Source: Inia geoffrensis
Lineage: Eukaryota > Chordata > Mammalia > Artiodactyla > Iniidae
NCBI GenBank assembly: GCA_036417435.1
Contig: CM070915.1
Coordinates: 79,361,799 to 79,425,798 of the forward strand
Reading direction: 5' to 3'
DNA length: 64,000 nt
Shown here: positions 10,591 through 21,800 of the stretch, in pieces
Position numbering within the stretch: the stretch's first letter is position 1
Layout of the letters: every line of letters begins with the position of its first letter
Translations under genes and position numbers: made by a program
Notes under the pieces: model-generated
Databases searched by the model: none
What the model saw: only the letters and a program-made list of their open reading frames with translations
Told to the model about the DNA's origin: nothing

Positions 10591-13500
10591 GCAGTCCCGT
10601 ACTGGAGACTGCAACAGGGTGTCTGTGCCGCCCTCTTCGGTGTGGGTGCAGGACCCCAGGATCTCTGGCTTATCCTCCTTTCCAACATCTAAATCTAAAT
10701 GTGGCTCCTTGCACTCTGACAAGCCAGGCGCATGGGACCTCAGCCTCGCCCTTGAGAACTGAGAACTCTCTCCTGCTCTGAGGGCCCTGACCAAGCCTGC
10801 GCTGGCTTCTAGCTGTGAAGTTGTCCGGGGGTGACACTGCCCTCTGCGTTCTGGGCTCTACCCGTGCCCTCTGCTGTGTAATGCAGCTCCGGGCAGGCTG
10901 CCGTGACGTTCCAGGAGGCTCTGCCCTTGGTCACTCCAGCCGCACGTGGTTTGGTTTTGGTAGTGGGAAGTGGCAACAGCTTCAGGCTTGTCCTCTAAGG
11001 TGTGTGCTGGCCCTGGAGTCTGCTCCGTCTGGCTCAACCATCTAACTCCATTTTCTCTTTTCTCCAGTGTTCACGTCCATTTAGATCCTACCCTTAGATC
11101 CAAGTTTAACCCTTCAACTCTCCCAGAAAGCTTAGCAAAGTAAGGATGAGTTGATGGCGCAGCTTTCTCTTTCCTGGAGGGTGAACTTGCAGACTGGATG
11201 CCATCTGAACCTCCACCCGTCTTTCAGGACTTCACCAGTTCATGCTGGATCTAATTTCAATTTCCAAAATATGTCAGAATTGACTGTGACTTTGACAGAA
11301 ACAATACAATCATTATGTGAAGGATCCCTGTAGGTCATAATGTGCAAAAAAGTTAAAGGCGATTTTCACTAAATTAGAATCTAATGGGTTGAATGATAAC
11401 AGTGTTACATCTGCATTTTAATGATTGTATCATTTTCATATAAATAAAAATTTTCATAGACAACACGGTCCTTTGCTGTGGTCACCTGCTGTGAGATCTG
11501 TAATAAAAAAAGTGAAGTCTCAATTATGCTGCAAGCATTATCCTTATAATGCTCTAAAGTGGAAAATTTATACCTTGAAAGAGAATCGTTTGTCACTATA
11601 TCCACTATATCTGTTAATGTGAGGCTGGGTGATAGCCACTACCCTGCCTCACTGAAGTCCTTTTTAATTCGGAAGTAGAAATTACAAGTAAAAACTGCAC
11701 AAAGTGGGAAAATTAATGATGATATAAAAATTTGTTCCAAAATCTATGGGTATGCATTTCTCACTCATCAAGTTGGGGAGGACATTGGGATTTTGGAGTA
11801 GCTCTTTAGAGAGAGGGGTTTGCATGCTGAGACAGGGCGAAGAGAAGGTAAACGAAGTATACACTGACATTTTTCAGAAAGCTAGAAACTTAAGAGCCAG
11901 GGGCGTGTAAAGAGAAGTATATTTGTTGCGTTTATACTAGACATACGTAAAAAGATGAAATGGGTGGAAAAACTAACTTCAAAAGCCATAGAGAGTAGGT
12001 GTGCCAGCATGTAAACTGCCAAGAAGAGTGCAAGCGCTGGTGCTATAGAATATTATTTTCCTTCAAAAGAATTTGCATGGGAAAACAGACCAGCAGTATA
12101 TACAGAGGGCCAGTGAAAGTGCTTTATTTGGTTTCAGCCATCTCATTCTTGCGGTTATTACTTAAATTTTACATCCAACATATACAATATACATTTCTCT
12201 TAAAAGAGTGTTTGTATGAATTGCATTTTGTGCTATATATTAGTTGGCTGTGTTTAAATTGCTATCATATTTCTGTACATATACTCACAGAGAACAAAGC
12301 CTGTAAAGGAGTCTGTTCCCTACAGAAGTGGTGTGAAAGGGGAGGAGATGAAGCCAGGAGTCCAGTAAAAAGCCCTGGGATGACAGTAGGACGTGCCATT
12401 CATAGCATTTTGGATCTTAACTTTCAAAATCGTAACTACCAGATGTTTATTTTAGATGCATAACGCAGCTGTTCCAAACACTGTTGCAATGACACAAAAG
12501 AGAACCATTCCAAGCTTCTAGCTTCTTCCAGGAAGCCGAGTGGCCCGGAGCTGGTGCTCCTCATGCTCAGATCTGGAATCTGCGCGGTGACCATCAGAGT
12601 CTGGTATCCTTTAAGGACAGCAATGTAGGAGGAAAGCTCTGGCTGGTCTCTGACTGGACCTGGTGGGTATGGTGAAATACAAGGGTCACCTTTGAACTCA
12701 GAGAGCATTAGCTGGTGTCACTGTTGATGTCTGTTGTTTGAAATGTGCATACAGGAGCATGGCAGGGCTATGCAATGTAGGGCTGAGCAACACACTGGAT
12801 ATACAGAAATGTTTAAACGATAGCCTTAGTTTTTGGGGGGAAATTATTATAGAAGTGTTTTTAAATGACTTGGAATATATTTAATTACAAATACATTACA
12901 AATATATTAGATCATAATAATAACTAATGTTTGGACAGAGATTTACAATTTTGTGTGGTCAGGCTCCTTAGCTTTAAACAACCTCGTGGCCCTGGGACGG
13001 CGTCTCAGTGTGGATTCATGAAGGCGCATCTCCCGGTTCCGATGAGATGGTGCACGTTTTCGTATCTTTATTTACTATTCAATTTCCTTCTACTGTTAAA
13101 TAATTTTCCAAGCCCCTTGATTATCTGTGTTATATTCTCCAATATTAATTTTAGCTTTTTGATAGATGCATTTGGCCTTTGATGTACGTGCAAGTGATTT
13201 TATGCATGTGATGTGGGTATGGGCTTTCTTGTTCATCCATATGGATACCCATTTACTTAAAACTTCCAGCTGCTTTTTTTGTTTGTTTTTTGGATTAGTA
13301 AATTCCCTCAAGGCAAAAGCAGTTTTGAACATTGGTCTTAAAGATCAGGGATCTTTCCCGTAGATTTTGGTCTTATAATTTCTTACTGGCTTCATTTTTG
13401 AGAAGCTTTATGAAGCATTTCATAAATTTTTGTCTGTGAATTTCATGTACCATTTTCTTTTGTCTTTCATGAGGAATTGGTCTCAAGTATTTACCCTACT

Positions 13501-13732
13501 ATTATTAGAATAAATTTCTCCTCAGCTCTTTTAAGATTTACAGTGGCTTTTAATATAGATAATATCTAGTCTCTCTAATTTCAGGGCATATTAGCTTCAG
13601 TGCCTTGTCCTATATTAATTGAATAATAAAAAGATATCATGAAAATCAAGTTGCTGAAAAATTGATACGAATATATGGTATGCACATAAATTCAATAGAT
13701 TATCAGAAGCAAAATTATTAGGCATAGTTTTA
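10591..13732. other. long unique non-coding stretch
   Basis: The part 10600-11050 is GC-richer and the rest AT-rich. The longest ORF (11999-12463, plus, 154 codons) has no domain or motif I recognise, is rich in hydrophobic residues from AT-rich codons, and has no convincing splice context. No repeat consensus was recognised, although old degenerate repeats are likely. Confidence 0.4.
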
Positions 13733-14037
13733 AAATTTCTACTGGAGTATAGTTGATTTACAATGTTGTAGTAGTTTCTGCTGTACAGCAAAGCGAATCA
13801 GTTATACATATACATATATCCACCCTTTTTTAGATTCTTTTCCCATATAGTTCATTACAGAGTACTGAGTAGAGTTCCCTGTGCTATCCGGTAGGTCCTT
13901 ATTAGTTACCTATTTTATATATAGTAGTGGGTGTATGTCAACCCCAGTCTTCCAATTTATCCCTCTCCCCCCTTACACCCTGGTAGCCATAAGATTGTTT
14001 TCTACATCTGTGACTCTATTTCTGTTTTGTAAATAAT
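13733..14037 (-). mobile_element. L1 3'UTR fragment (cetartiodactyl type)
   Basis: In reverse orientation this carries the cetartiodactyl L1 3'UTR blocks GGAGTATAGTTGATTTACAA, GCTGTACAGCAAAGCGAATC, CAGTTATACATATACATA, AGTACTGAGTAGAGTTCCC, TGTGCTATCCGGTAGGTCC and TTTTATATATAGTAGTG, ending near TTTCTGTTTTGTAAATA. The same region recurs at 48056-48380 and, shorter, at 16086-16255; its sense-strand counterpart is in the L1 at 25716-26397. Confidence 0.93.
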
Positions 14038-14069
14038 ATTTCCTTATTTGGTTTTAGTATTGACCCAAT

Positions 14070-14345
14070 AATACTGACAATAAACCGGCTCCTAACTTTA
14101 TGGCTTAAAACGATAAGTATTTATTCTGTCCATGTGTCTGGGGATGAGCCGTCTGGGCCTGGCTCTGAGCTGCAGGCTTGGGTGGGAGGCTCCCAAGTCT
14201 CCGTCCCCAGGGCCTTCAGGACCCGGGGGTAGCGAGCTTGCTGTTCTCATGGCAATGGCAGGACATTTCAGGCACACTTCAAGCTTCAACTTGTGTTACT
14301 TCTGCCAACATCTGCTTGGCCAAAGCAAGTCCCACGGGGTGACAA
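14070..14345 (-). mobile_element. probable ancient interspersed repeat (MaLR/MLT1-like)
   Basis: CTAACTTTATGGCTTAAAAC, AAGTATTTATTCTGTCCATG, CATGGCAATGGCAGGACATT and TGCTTGGCCAAAGCAAGTCC match a widely dispersed old mammalian repeat ('gtggcttaaaacaacaat...tttattctg...ggccaaagcaagtcac'). I am unsure of the family name. The ORFs at 14098-14368 fall inside it and are not genes. Confidence 0.45.
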
Positions 14346-15358
14346 GCACGCCCGTCCCCCAGCGGTGAGACCGCGCAGGAGACGAGCTCACTGGTGAAGT
14401 GCGAGTGCAATAACCCCATCCACCACCTGCTCTCCTTCCAACATGTACTGACTCATTTGACGAAGGGCATTGTCCCTAGGGCACAAATATGGTTCAAGCC
14501 ACACACGATCAGCTATCAAAGGTTGTTAAGTTATGATGATTGTTTTTTCAATTACATTTGGAATATTTGCTTTTTTTGTGGAGAATATTTGAAGCTGGAT
14601 GAGCATGATTCTTAGAGTTCTCCACGTATAATACTATGAAGACGCAGCATAAACTTTATATATCAGATATCATGAAAATCACACAATTACTATAAATTAT
14701 TAGACACACTGAACCCATGTCACTGGCCTAACAAATGATGTGTGTAGATTACAGATGCAGAGAATTTTTATGCGGGTATAAGTTTTCATGTATAATATAC
14801 AGAGATATTAATGATATATTTTGATCTATATTAATCTTTGGAGAGAGAATCCCTTTTAGAAATTGAACGTATCCCTGTGAATAATGTTATAATGGTGTCT
14901 TACTTCTTCCCTTTGTCTCTTTTCCTATCTTCCGCTTGACCACGCATTGCAGCCTTGTTTCCGAATTAGAACACGGGTGCACAGAATCAAAACCTTGTTC
15001 CTTTGAAATTTTAACTGTCAGAACTACACATCCAAAAGCTAATATTATTTAGCAAAAGCAGATCGTGTTTGTTTTGTTTTTGAAGGCAATTAAAAAGCTC
15101 AGACCAAAGCAGTGACAGAGGAATAAATGCTATGGAAGTTTTTCTGACAAAACTTCAGTCAGCAAGAAGCCCTTGTGACATGCAGCTACTTGAATTATAT
15201 TAAGTGCTGTTAAAGTGTATAAAAAGACACCATTAACACCCTCAGGAAGAAACGAAACAAAAATTACGTTAAAATTAATGTATTTACAACATTTTCTTGA
15301 TTAATAAAAGATAGGTAATAGTGTTATGATTCGGGCAGCTGGCTGGAAAGCTTGTCTT
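14346..15358. other. unique AT-rich non-coding sequence
   Basis: No recognisable repeat, exon or RNA gene. Confidence 0.4.
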
Positions 15359-15372
15359 AAAAACACAGACAA

Positions 15373-15600
15373 GGGCTTCCCTGGTGGCGCAGTGGTTGGG
15401 AGTCCGCCTGCCGATGCAGGGGACACGGGTTCGTGCCCCGGTCCGGGAAGATCCCGCGTGCCGCGGAGCGGCTGGGCCCGTGAGCCATGGCCGCTGAGCC
15501 TGCGCGTCTGGAGGCTGTGCCCCTCAGCGGGAGAGGCCACGGCAGCGAGAGGCCCGCGTACTGCAAAAATAAAAAAAAACAAAAAAAACAAAAAAAACAA
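15373..15600 (+). mobile_element. CHR-family SINE, full length, recent
   Basis: The element begins GGGCTTCCCTGGTGGCGCAG. The A box TGGCGCAGTGG is at 15385-15395 and matches the tRNA-type consensus, and the B box GGTTCGTGCCC is at 15428-15438. The body ends GAGAGGCCCGCGTACTGC and is followed by an A-tail patterned as A8-9 blocks separated by C (15565-15600). A perfect 14-bp target-site duplication AAAAACACAGACAA flanks it (15359-15372 and 15601-15614). The 3' body differs from the other copies: GAGGCTGTGCCCCTCAGCGG replaces the usual GAGCCTGTGCTCCGCAACGG. ORFs at 15301-15622 are SINE read-through. Confidence 0.97.
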
Positions 15601-15614
15601 AAAAACACAGACAA

Positions 15615-16085
15615 ATACTTGAAAAGATGTGTGATGTAGCCCTTGAGGAAAAGGGGCCCATCCCCAAGGTCAGAAGCAAAGAAGCCGTGGAGGGCTGGGG
15701 CGAAGTGCTGAGGGCGTGGCGCCGTTACAGCCCGGGACTGGCAGGGGGCAGTGTTACTGACCTGCGCTCACAGGGAATCGGGTTTTAGTGCCAGGACAAG
15801 CCTAGTTAGACTGGGGATCAGGCCTTTGGCTTTGGGAAAGGTAGAAAACTGTAACAATATTCTTGCAGTAGGGTGCCAAAAACCACTCTGAAGGGAGAAA
15901 TCCTAACACCCACACCCTCACCCTCACGACCAATTTAAGATGAGTTTACACTGAAACGTGACAAACATACGGGGAAACAATCCCCCTGAATCAGCAGCCG
16001 GAGAAGGCGGGAGGGTTAGCATCGCATGTGGTGCCGGTCCTTGCCCTCCCCGCACCTCTCTTCCACAGTATCCGCCTAATCGTGT
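15615..16085. other. unique non-coding sequence
   Basis: GC-mixed sequence; no repeat or exon recognised. Confidence 0.4.
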
Positions 16086-16255
16086 CTTAAAACTTTTTAT
16101 TGAAATATAGTCGATTTGCAAAGTTGTGCCAGTTTGAGGCGCACAGTAAAGTGATTCATTTATATGTGTATTCTTTTTTTACATTCTTTTCCATGAGAGG
16201 TTATTACAAGACATTAAGTATAGTTCCCTGTGCTAGACAGTTCGTTCTTGTTGGT
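16086..16255 (-). mobile_element. L1 3'UTR fragment
   Basis: AACTTTTTATTGAAATATAG, TCGATTTGCAAAGTTGTGCC, CACAGTAAAGTGATTCA and TAGTTCCCTGTGCTAGACAG are diverged versions of the L1 3'UTR in reverse orientation. This copy is older than those at 13733 and 48056, and is cut off near 16255. Confidence 0.82.
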
Positions 16256-16474
16256 TTTAAATTCAGTGGACCATGGAAATGTCCCATATGTGTGCACCCT
16301 TGTAGGGGGCAGTGGCAGTTGGTGCCACGTATTTGCTGGAACATCTCCCTTTATGAGCCACCCTGCACTGCTGTCACCAGGTAACTTCTTCCACCCTCTT
16401 ATTTTATGGTAAAATCCTCAGCTTGAGAACACAGGTGATCTCCTGAATTCTGTAATTCTGCATCATTTGGGCTG

Positions 16475-16477
<3 letters not shown>

Positions 16478-16509
<32 letters not shown>

Positions 16510-16699
16510 ATTACGCAGGCCTCTAACTGCTGTGGCCTCTGCCGTTGCGGAGCACACGCTCCGGATGCGCAGGCTCAGCGGCCATGGCTCCCGGGCCCAG
16601 CCGCTCCGCGGCATGTGGGCTCTTCCCGGACAGGGGCACGAACCCACGTCCCCTGCATCAGCAGGCGGACTCTCAACCACTGCGCCACCAGGGAAGCCC
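16478..16699 (-). mobile_element. CHR-family SINE with long A-tail
   Basis: Full-length reverse copy. The A-tail is an uninterrupted 30-base T-run at 16478-16507. The body runs GCATTACGCAGGCCTCTAAC to CCACCAGGGAAGCCC. A and B boxes are recognisable on the minus strand (TGGCGCAGTGG; GGTTCGTGCCCC, with ACGTGGGTTCG here). No clear target-site duplication was found. ORFs at 16399-16917 derive from it. Confidence 0.95.
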
Positions 16700-17220
16700 G
16701 GATTTGTAGTATTTTGAAAAAGCAGTTGGCAAACCATAATAGTTTAGAAGCACAAGAGAGAAAATACTTTGAAATAAAATATGTATATTTAATTTCTAAA
16801 CTATTTGATTCTTTTTGTTTTTGCTTACTTCCAACATATTCCCCCAATTTATTCCAAAAATATTTAGATAAAGATTTAAAACACATACTATACACCGAGA
16901 TTAAACAAAAGGTTTAAAAGATGATCTTAAAGGGAAAATAAAGGCAGAAAACTTTAGGACCTGGTGATCAAAATAATATCCCAAATCAGCTATGTATTTC
17001 TGAAAATACTACAGTTGACCAGTATCTTGGCCTTGAACTGTAGCTGTCAATGCAAGAAAGGAAAGATAAACAGTGACATGATTTATAGCTTTCATGAGGG
17101 ACAAAGAAACTGACTGCTGAGAATATTGAGGCACTGAAATCGGAGAGATTGTCCTCCTACAGGTAGCGCTCTTTGGACGAGATTTCATTGTTATTTTGCA
17201 GTTGTTATCAGACTGCATCT
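16700..17220. other. unique AT-rich non-coding sequence
   Basis: Nothing recognisable. Confidence 0.4.
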
Positions 17221-17328
17221 TAAAAAATCTAACGACCGCGTGGCTTGCAGGATCTTAGTTCCCCGACCAGGGATCGTACCCGTGCTGAAAGCACAGAGTC
17301 CTAACCGCTGGACCACCAGGGAATACCC
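17221..17328 (-). mobile_element. CHR-2-like tRNA-Glu SINE fragment
   Basis: CGCGTGGCTTGCAGGATCTT, AGTTCCCCGACCAGGGATCG, AGAGTCCTAACCGCTGGACC and ACCAGGGAATACCC are the reverse complement of the shorter cetartiodactyl tRNA-Glu SINE. The minus-strand head reads GGGTATTCCCTGGTGGTCC, corresponding to the polymerase III A-box region. A related copy is at 47263-47403. Confidence 0.9.
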
Positions 17329-18785
17329 AAGTGAAGACTCTTAAGGTCACTGTCAAACGGCAAATCAATTCATAGGAAGTGTGTTCCTTCCGCTCCGTGT
17401 ACCTGAGTCAGGCTGACTTAAGGTTTACTGATCACCATGGTAAGGGCTAATATACACGCATTTATTTTAGTTCAATATTATCTGATTTATCATTCACAAT
17501 CCTGATGATGAAATACACGCGAATGAGTATTAGGGATTATACTTTACAATGGTATAATTAGTGACACAATACATAAATAACTAGGAAGAAGTAACATTTT
17601 AGGGGTAAGATTGGAGCCATACACTGGAAGGGTTTGGGATCACTGATCAGTTCTAGACTGTTTTTTCTCCCATATGCAATATTTCTGTGGCAAAATCAAC
17701 TTTCTGCAACTCACTCGTGATTCTTCTTCCGGCTTCCTGGACAGGATGGTGTGTTTAGCGATGGGTCCTCCCTGCTCCCTCTCTGCAGCTTAGAGTCTCC
17801 CCGGGGAGCTGCTATAGCCTCCTGTCCCTTTTCAGGTGAGGCAGATGGGCCAAGGTCACACAAACCCCGTGGAGGCGCATCCTCCTGTCAAAGCTCCCTG
17901 CGGTATTGGTGCCACTGATGCACAGGTTTAGGAAACCAACCTGCTTTCTGCGCTACGTAGCCCCGCTCTCTTGCGAGCTTTGAAGTCAGGTGTCCAAGGT
18001 GAGGCCGCCGTAACCCAGGGGTAGGCCTGATGCCCTCAGGGCTGAGGCGTGAGTCTGTTTGTGCTGCTGTCCTCCCTCCTGCAGTGGTCGGGGCAGGGGT
18101 GTCAGCCCTCTGTGAAAACGTATGAAAAATATCTGCTTAATTCTTCCCCTGCCGGCTCGCTTCACCAATACCTCTCTCTTATGAATATAATTTTTCAAAA
18201 CCCTGTGGTCAGAAAAACTCTCTGCAGATGTCACGTGTTTCTACTCATTATCTTTGTCTCGATTCAGTAACTGCTGGGTTCCAAACCTGCACCAGCATGC
18301 CAGTGAAAGGACTGCCGGGCTCAGCAAAGGGTCTGCACAAGGGCACAGACTGGCCGTCCCCAGCGCTGAGAGCCGCCCCCGGTGCGCGGCCCCATCCTGC
18401 CCCAGGTGAGCGCAGCAGCCAGCGGTCTCTGAGCTCTTTCAGCCCCCGACCACCCCAGACCAGGCCTGGGGATAGGATCCTGTGCAGGTCACAGGCTGAC
18501 CTCCACGAATGGCCTCCAATTGCTTTTCATCTCTGAGGTCTTCAAAGTTTTAACAGAGTTGTGGTGGTGCAGGCAGAACTACCTTCTCCATCGTGATCGC
18601 CTTCCTATTTAGAAACTGTGTCCCGCAAATTTAGCGCTTGTCAAGGGGCGGTTCTGACGGTGGCCCTCGACTTGGTTAGTACCTTAAAAAGGCGTTAGGC
18701 TTCCGACAGCCCTATCTACGCGCTTGAGCGCACCTCTGAAGAGTTTCCACCTTTGTACACTCCCCAGACGGACTGCCTTAGGGTG
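17329..18785. other. unique non-coding sequence with GC-rich part
   Basis: The part 18340-18480 is GC-rich with several CpGs. The 102-codon ORF at 18228-18536 reads through it, but I recognise no domain and see no splice context that supports an exon. A possible short MIR trace (CCAAGGTCACAC at 17853) is too small to call. Confidence 0.4.
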
Positions 18786-18789
18786 TCCT

Positions 18790-18910
18790 GATGTCATCTC
18801 CCAGCTGCGACCTTGGGTCTTGGTTCCTCCATCACATGGGGGGATGGGGGTTGAATATAAGACCTGCGTCATGGGTCGTTAGGAAAATGAAAGACCTTTT
18901 GGCATATTTG
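18790..18910 (+). mobile_element. possible MIR fragment
   Basis: CAGCTGCGACCTTGGGTCTT, GGTTCCTCCATCACATGGGG and later GTCGTTAGGAAAATGAAAG correspond to the MIR blocks 'gctgtgtgaccttgggcaag', 'tttcctcatctgtaaaatgggg' and 'gttgtgaggattaaatga'. Confidence 0.55.
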
Positions 18911-19677
18911 GAACCTGGAACTGTGCAGCTCTCAAAAATACTTGGTTTTATTCTTATTCTTATAATTAGCGTCATCAGCCTTACTCTCCACTGAAAGGTG
19001 GTGACCCTGATGCAGCCTTTCAAACTGCAGAGAGACTCCCCTGCATTTCCCAACCTCTTTCTCAGCCGTAAGTACCAAATGCTCTTCTCTGTTTAAATCT
19101 ATCTTTGAGATCAAATTCAGGGCACTTTGAATCATAAGGAAATGTACACCTTAAGCGAATTGTTCTTTGTATGGGAATCGACACATACCCTCACTTTCCG
19201 TACATAAACTGCATTATCAGGGTATGTAAGAATTCTGATTTAGGATATAGAGCTGGTAATGAACCTCCTTGAGCAAAGCCCTTCAATCCCCGATTCCAGG
19301 AAGAGTAACCCTCCTGCCACCTTTCCACAGGGGTGGAAACGTAGGCCACTATGTGGTGTTGACCCCTTTTCATGTAACCGTGTGTCTCCATTCTTGGAGG
19401 GAGAACCCTCGTGCGCCGCACGCCTGCTCCCCCTTCCTAGTTCGTCCTTATTCCCCGTACACCAGGGCACCACGGAGGCCCGAGCTCCCTGTAGCTCCCA
19501 CAACTTCCCCTCAGGGCGTCTGGTGCAGACACTGGCCGTGACATTGGCTGGGGCAAAACGACCTTCCTGTATCATTGGTGCCATGCGACTGCAACACCTG
19601 GCTCGGAGAGCATTTTTCTCCATCTGTTGTCAATAATAACCTCCAAGGAAGGTATGAGCTACTTTTACTCACAATGC
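18911..19677. other. unassigned non-coding sequence
   Basis: ORFs of up to 127 codons occur on both strands between 19240 and 19640, overlapping each other in a stop-poor GC-rich patch. None shows a recognisable motif. It could be part of an LTR-related repeat leading into the next element, but I cannot show this. Confidence 0.35.
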
Positions 19678-20458
19678 TTTTGTGACACCATATGTATGGG
19701 GATGTTTTCCCACAGTGATCAATTCTCTAACTCTCTGGACACCAGCTGGGTGTCCTGCAATTCAGTTCCATTCTGACACTACTGCCCGGGTTACCGCAGA
19801 ATCCAGGGGTCAAGGGCTTGGTCCCACAGGACTGCCCCCACTTCAGACACCAGGCCAAGGCCCTCAGCTGCCATCTGTACTTTGGACAAATCAGCTGTAA
19901 GCCAAGGGTTTCCAAACCTCCTCTTCAGGTTGGCTAATTCTCTGGAACGACTAACGGAACTTAGGAAGACTCTTCACTTATATAACAAAGGATACAAACG
20001 AGCAGCCAGACGAAGAGATACAGGGCCGGTCCTGACAGAGGCTCAGAGCAGGGGCTTCTGTCCCCGGGGGGCTGGGTCGGGCCACGCTCCAGTCTCGTGG
20101 GTGTGTTCACCAACTCAGAACCACTGGACTCCACGGTTAAGTGGTTTCTGCGGAGCCTTCACTATGTAGACACGATTGATGAAAACACTGACCGCTGGTG
20201 ATCGGTTCAGCCCCCAGCCCCTCTGTCCTCCCCGAAGTTCGGGGGTAGGGCTGAAACTCCAACCTTCGAATTATGCCTTAACTTTCTTGTGACCGGCCCC
20301 CATCCTGAAGCTGTGTGGGGGTGCCCCGGCCACCGGCCATCACATTAGCACGAACTATACTCTCACCAGTCTGGAAACTCCAAGGGTTATAGAATCTGCG
20401 TGTCAGAAACTGGGCACAAAGTCAAATATTTACTTTTCTGTTACATCACATCAGGAAA
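19678..20458 (+). mobile_element. ERVL-type LTR, MER21-like
   Basis: Blocks in order: TTTGTGACACCATATGTATG, TGGACACCAGCTGGGTGTCC, GCAATTCAGTTCCATTCTGA, CAGGACTGCCCCCACTTCAG, TTAGGAAGACTCTTCACTTA, TATAACAAAGGATACAAACG, CAGCCCCTCTGTCCTCCCC, GGGGGTAGGGCTGAAACTCC, CCCATCCTGAAGCTGTGTGG, CACATTAGCACGAACTATAC and GGAAACTCCAAGGGTTATAG. I associate this series with MER21-type LTRs of class III (ERVL) endogenous retroviruses. No internal viral genes adjoin it, so it is a solo LTR or a fragment. The exact subfamily and ends need a library comparison. Confidence 0.72.
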
Positions 20459-20464
20459 GGCTGG

Positions 20465-20640
20465 GCCTGCCCGGGAGACATGCCCAGCGTGACGACCCCG
20501 AGAGGGGTGTAGCCTCCTCCGCGCTGTGCTGACGGGCCGTGGCCAGCATCCCAGCGGGGCCGGCCTCAGCGCCTCACTCCTTGCACGCCAGGTGCGTGAA
20601 CTCCGCATCCGCACACGCAGCCTCCAGACAGAGGTAACAG
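20465..20640. other. CpG-rich patch
   Basis: About 16 CpG sites are counted by eye in roughly 175 bp of GC-rich sequence just after the LTR. It is short for a classical CpG island, and no exon or promoter element was identified. Confidence 0.55.
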
Positions 20641-21715
20641 TGTAGGGCCTTACAGGGCTTCCACCAGCTCACCCTGCTGCTCCCAGCAAGCACGCTTGGT
20701 GACCCTGGGTCCCGCTATCTGTAGGAAAGCTTTCAGCCCCTGCACCAGCCTCCAGGGGTCTCTCATCAACCACAGCTATTCCACAGATGGGAGTAAAACT
20801 TTACACAGAAAAGGAGCTTTTTAGAGGATATTAAGTAGCTCAGACAATCTTCAGAAGGCCAGAGAATCAAATTCAGAAAATATCCGTTAGGAGAAAAGCC
20901 CAGAACCACACTGCAGAAGTGGTCTAATCGGTCCCACTGGCCTGGGGTCCCTTGGCCCGGAATGAGAAACACCTAGAAACCAAGATCTGAGCTTGGATCT
21001 AAGAAGCACCCCTTTATCCTCTTTGCGGCCGCAGAGCCTTGCTCTTTCATCAGCACTAATCGCATCGATTGGGACGGACTTGGAGGGTCTTCACGCTTTT
21101 CACGCCTTACTGCTCAGAACGCGTAAGCTTCCGGTGCTCGGGGCAAGGTGGTCATCGCTCCTTATCTGCTTCCTCCATAAAATCTTCTCTGATCACAACA
21201 GGAAAAGTGCTTGTTATCAACGATGAATCAGTGGACAGGCAAATACCGTAACCAATTTTTCTGGCTCGTCCCCTGGTAACAGCATTATAGTGGAGTGTCC
21301 AGAGCTCTCCCTCTGGCACCCGAGAGCGCATCCTCTGCTGGCTGCGTTCTGAATGACCCGGCGGGACAAAGTTAATCAAAGCTCAAGATGAAGGAGAGAT
21401 ATCCACCAACTTACAAATATTTCAAGGACAGGGATAAATAGAGAAACAATCATGCTATTTACCCAGTAGATGATGATGATGATGATGTAGTTCACAGGAT
21501 AGAGTGACTGAAAGCATTTCACATGTTTTTGCTGGGTTACTTGTTCCCTAGATGTCATATGGAAACACAATGATTTATCAAGTATTAGTTGCACCTTACC
21601 AATATTATACAGAAAATGTCAGGAACAAACTTTTCAATGGAACGTGGTCCTTAGAGACATTTTTCCAACAATGGTACTTAGCAATGAAACATAGACGTGC
21701 AGATTTACTGGAGAC
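20641..21715. other. unique non-coding sequence
   Basis: Contains a short (GAT)n run (21472-21487). No repeat family or exon was recognised. Confidence 0.4.
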
Positions 21716-21800
21716 AGGAAGATGGCATTTTTAACAAATCACAGGGGCAGGAATATGGCATTTTTAACACATCATAGGAAGAGTTATGGCATTTGAAATG
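21716..21800. repeat. three-copy degenerate tandem repeat, 31-33 bp
   Basis: The core ATGGCATTTTTAACA recurs with start points 21722, 21755 and (truncated ATGGCATTT) 21786. Between the cores are GGAAGA, GGAATA and GGAAGAGTT-type links. Confidence 0.85.

Noticed and set aside
11999..12463. 154-codon plus-strand ORF as a possible gene
   Set aside because: No domain or motif recognised, AT-rich codon content, no splice or promoter context; likely chance.
15373..15450. Functional tRNA gene suggested by A and B boxes
   Set aside because: The boxes belong to the tRNA-derived head of a SINE; no complete cloverleaf or aminoacyl stem was seen.
15301..15622. Overlapping ORFs of about 100 codons on both strands
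   Set aside because: They lie in a CHR SINE; near-identical peptides recur at the other SINE copies (1447, 10119, 16532, 58118).
19240..19640. Opposing ORFs of 125-127 codons
   Set aside because: Stop-poor GC-rich DNA with both strands open; no motif and no exon signals.
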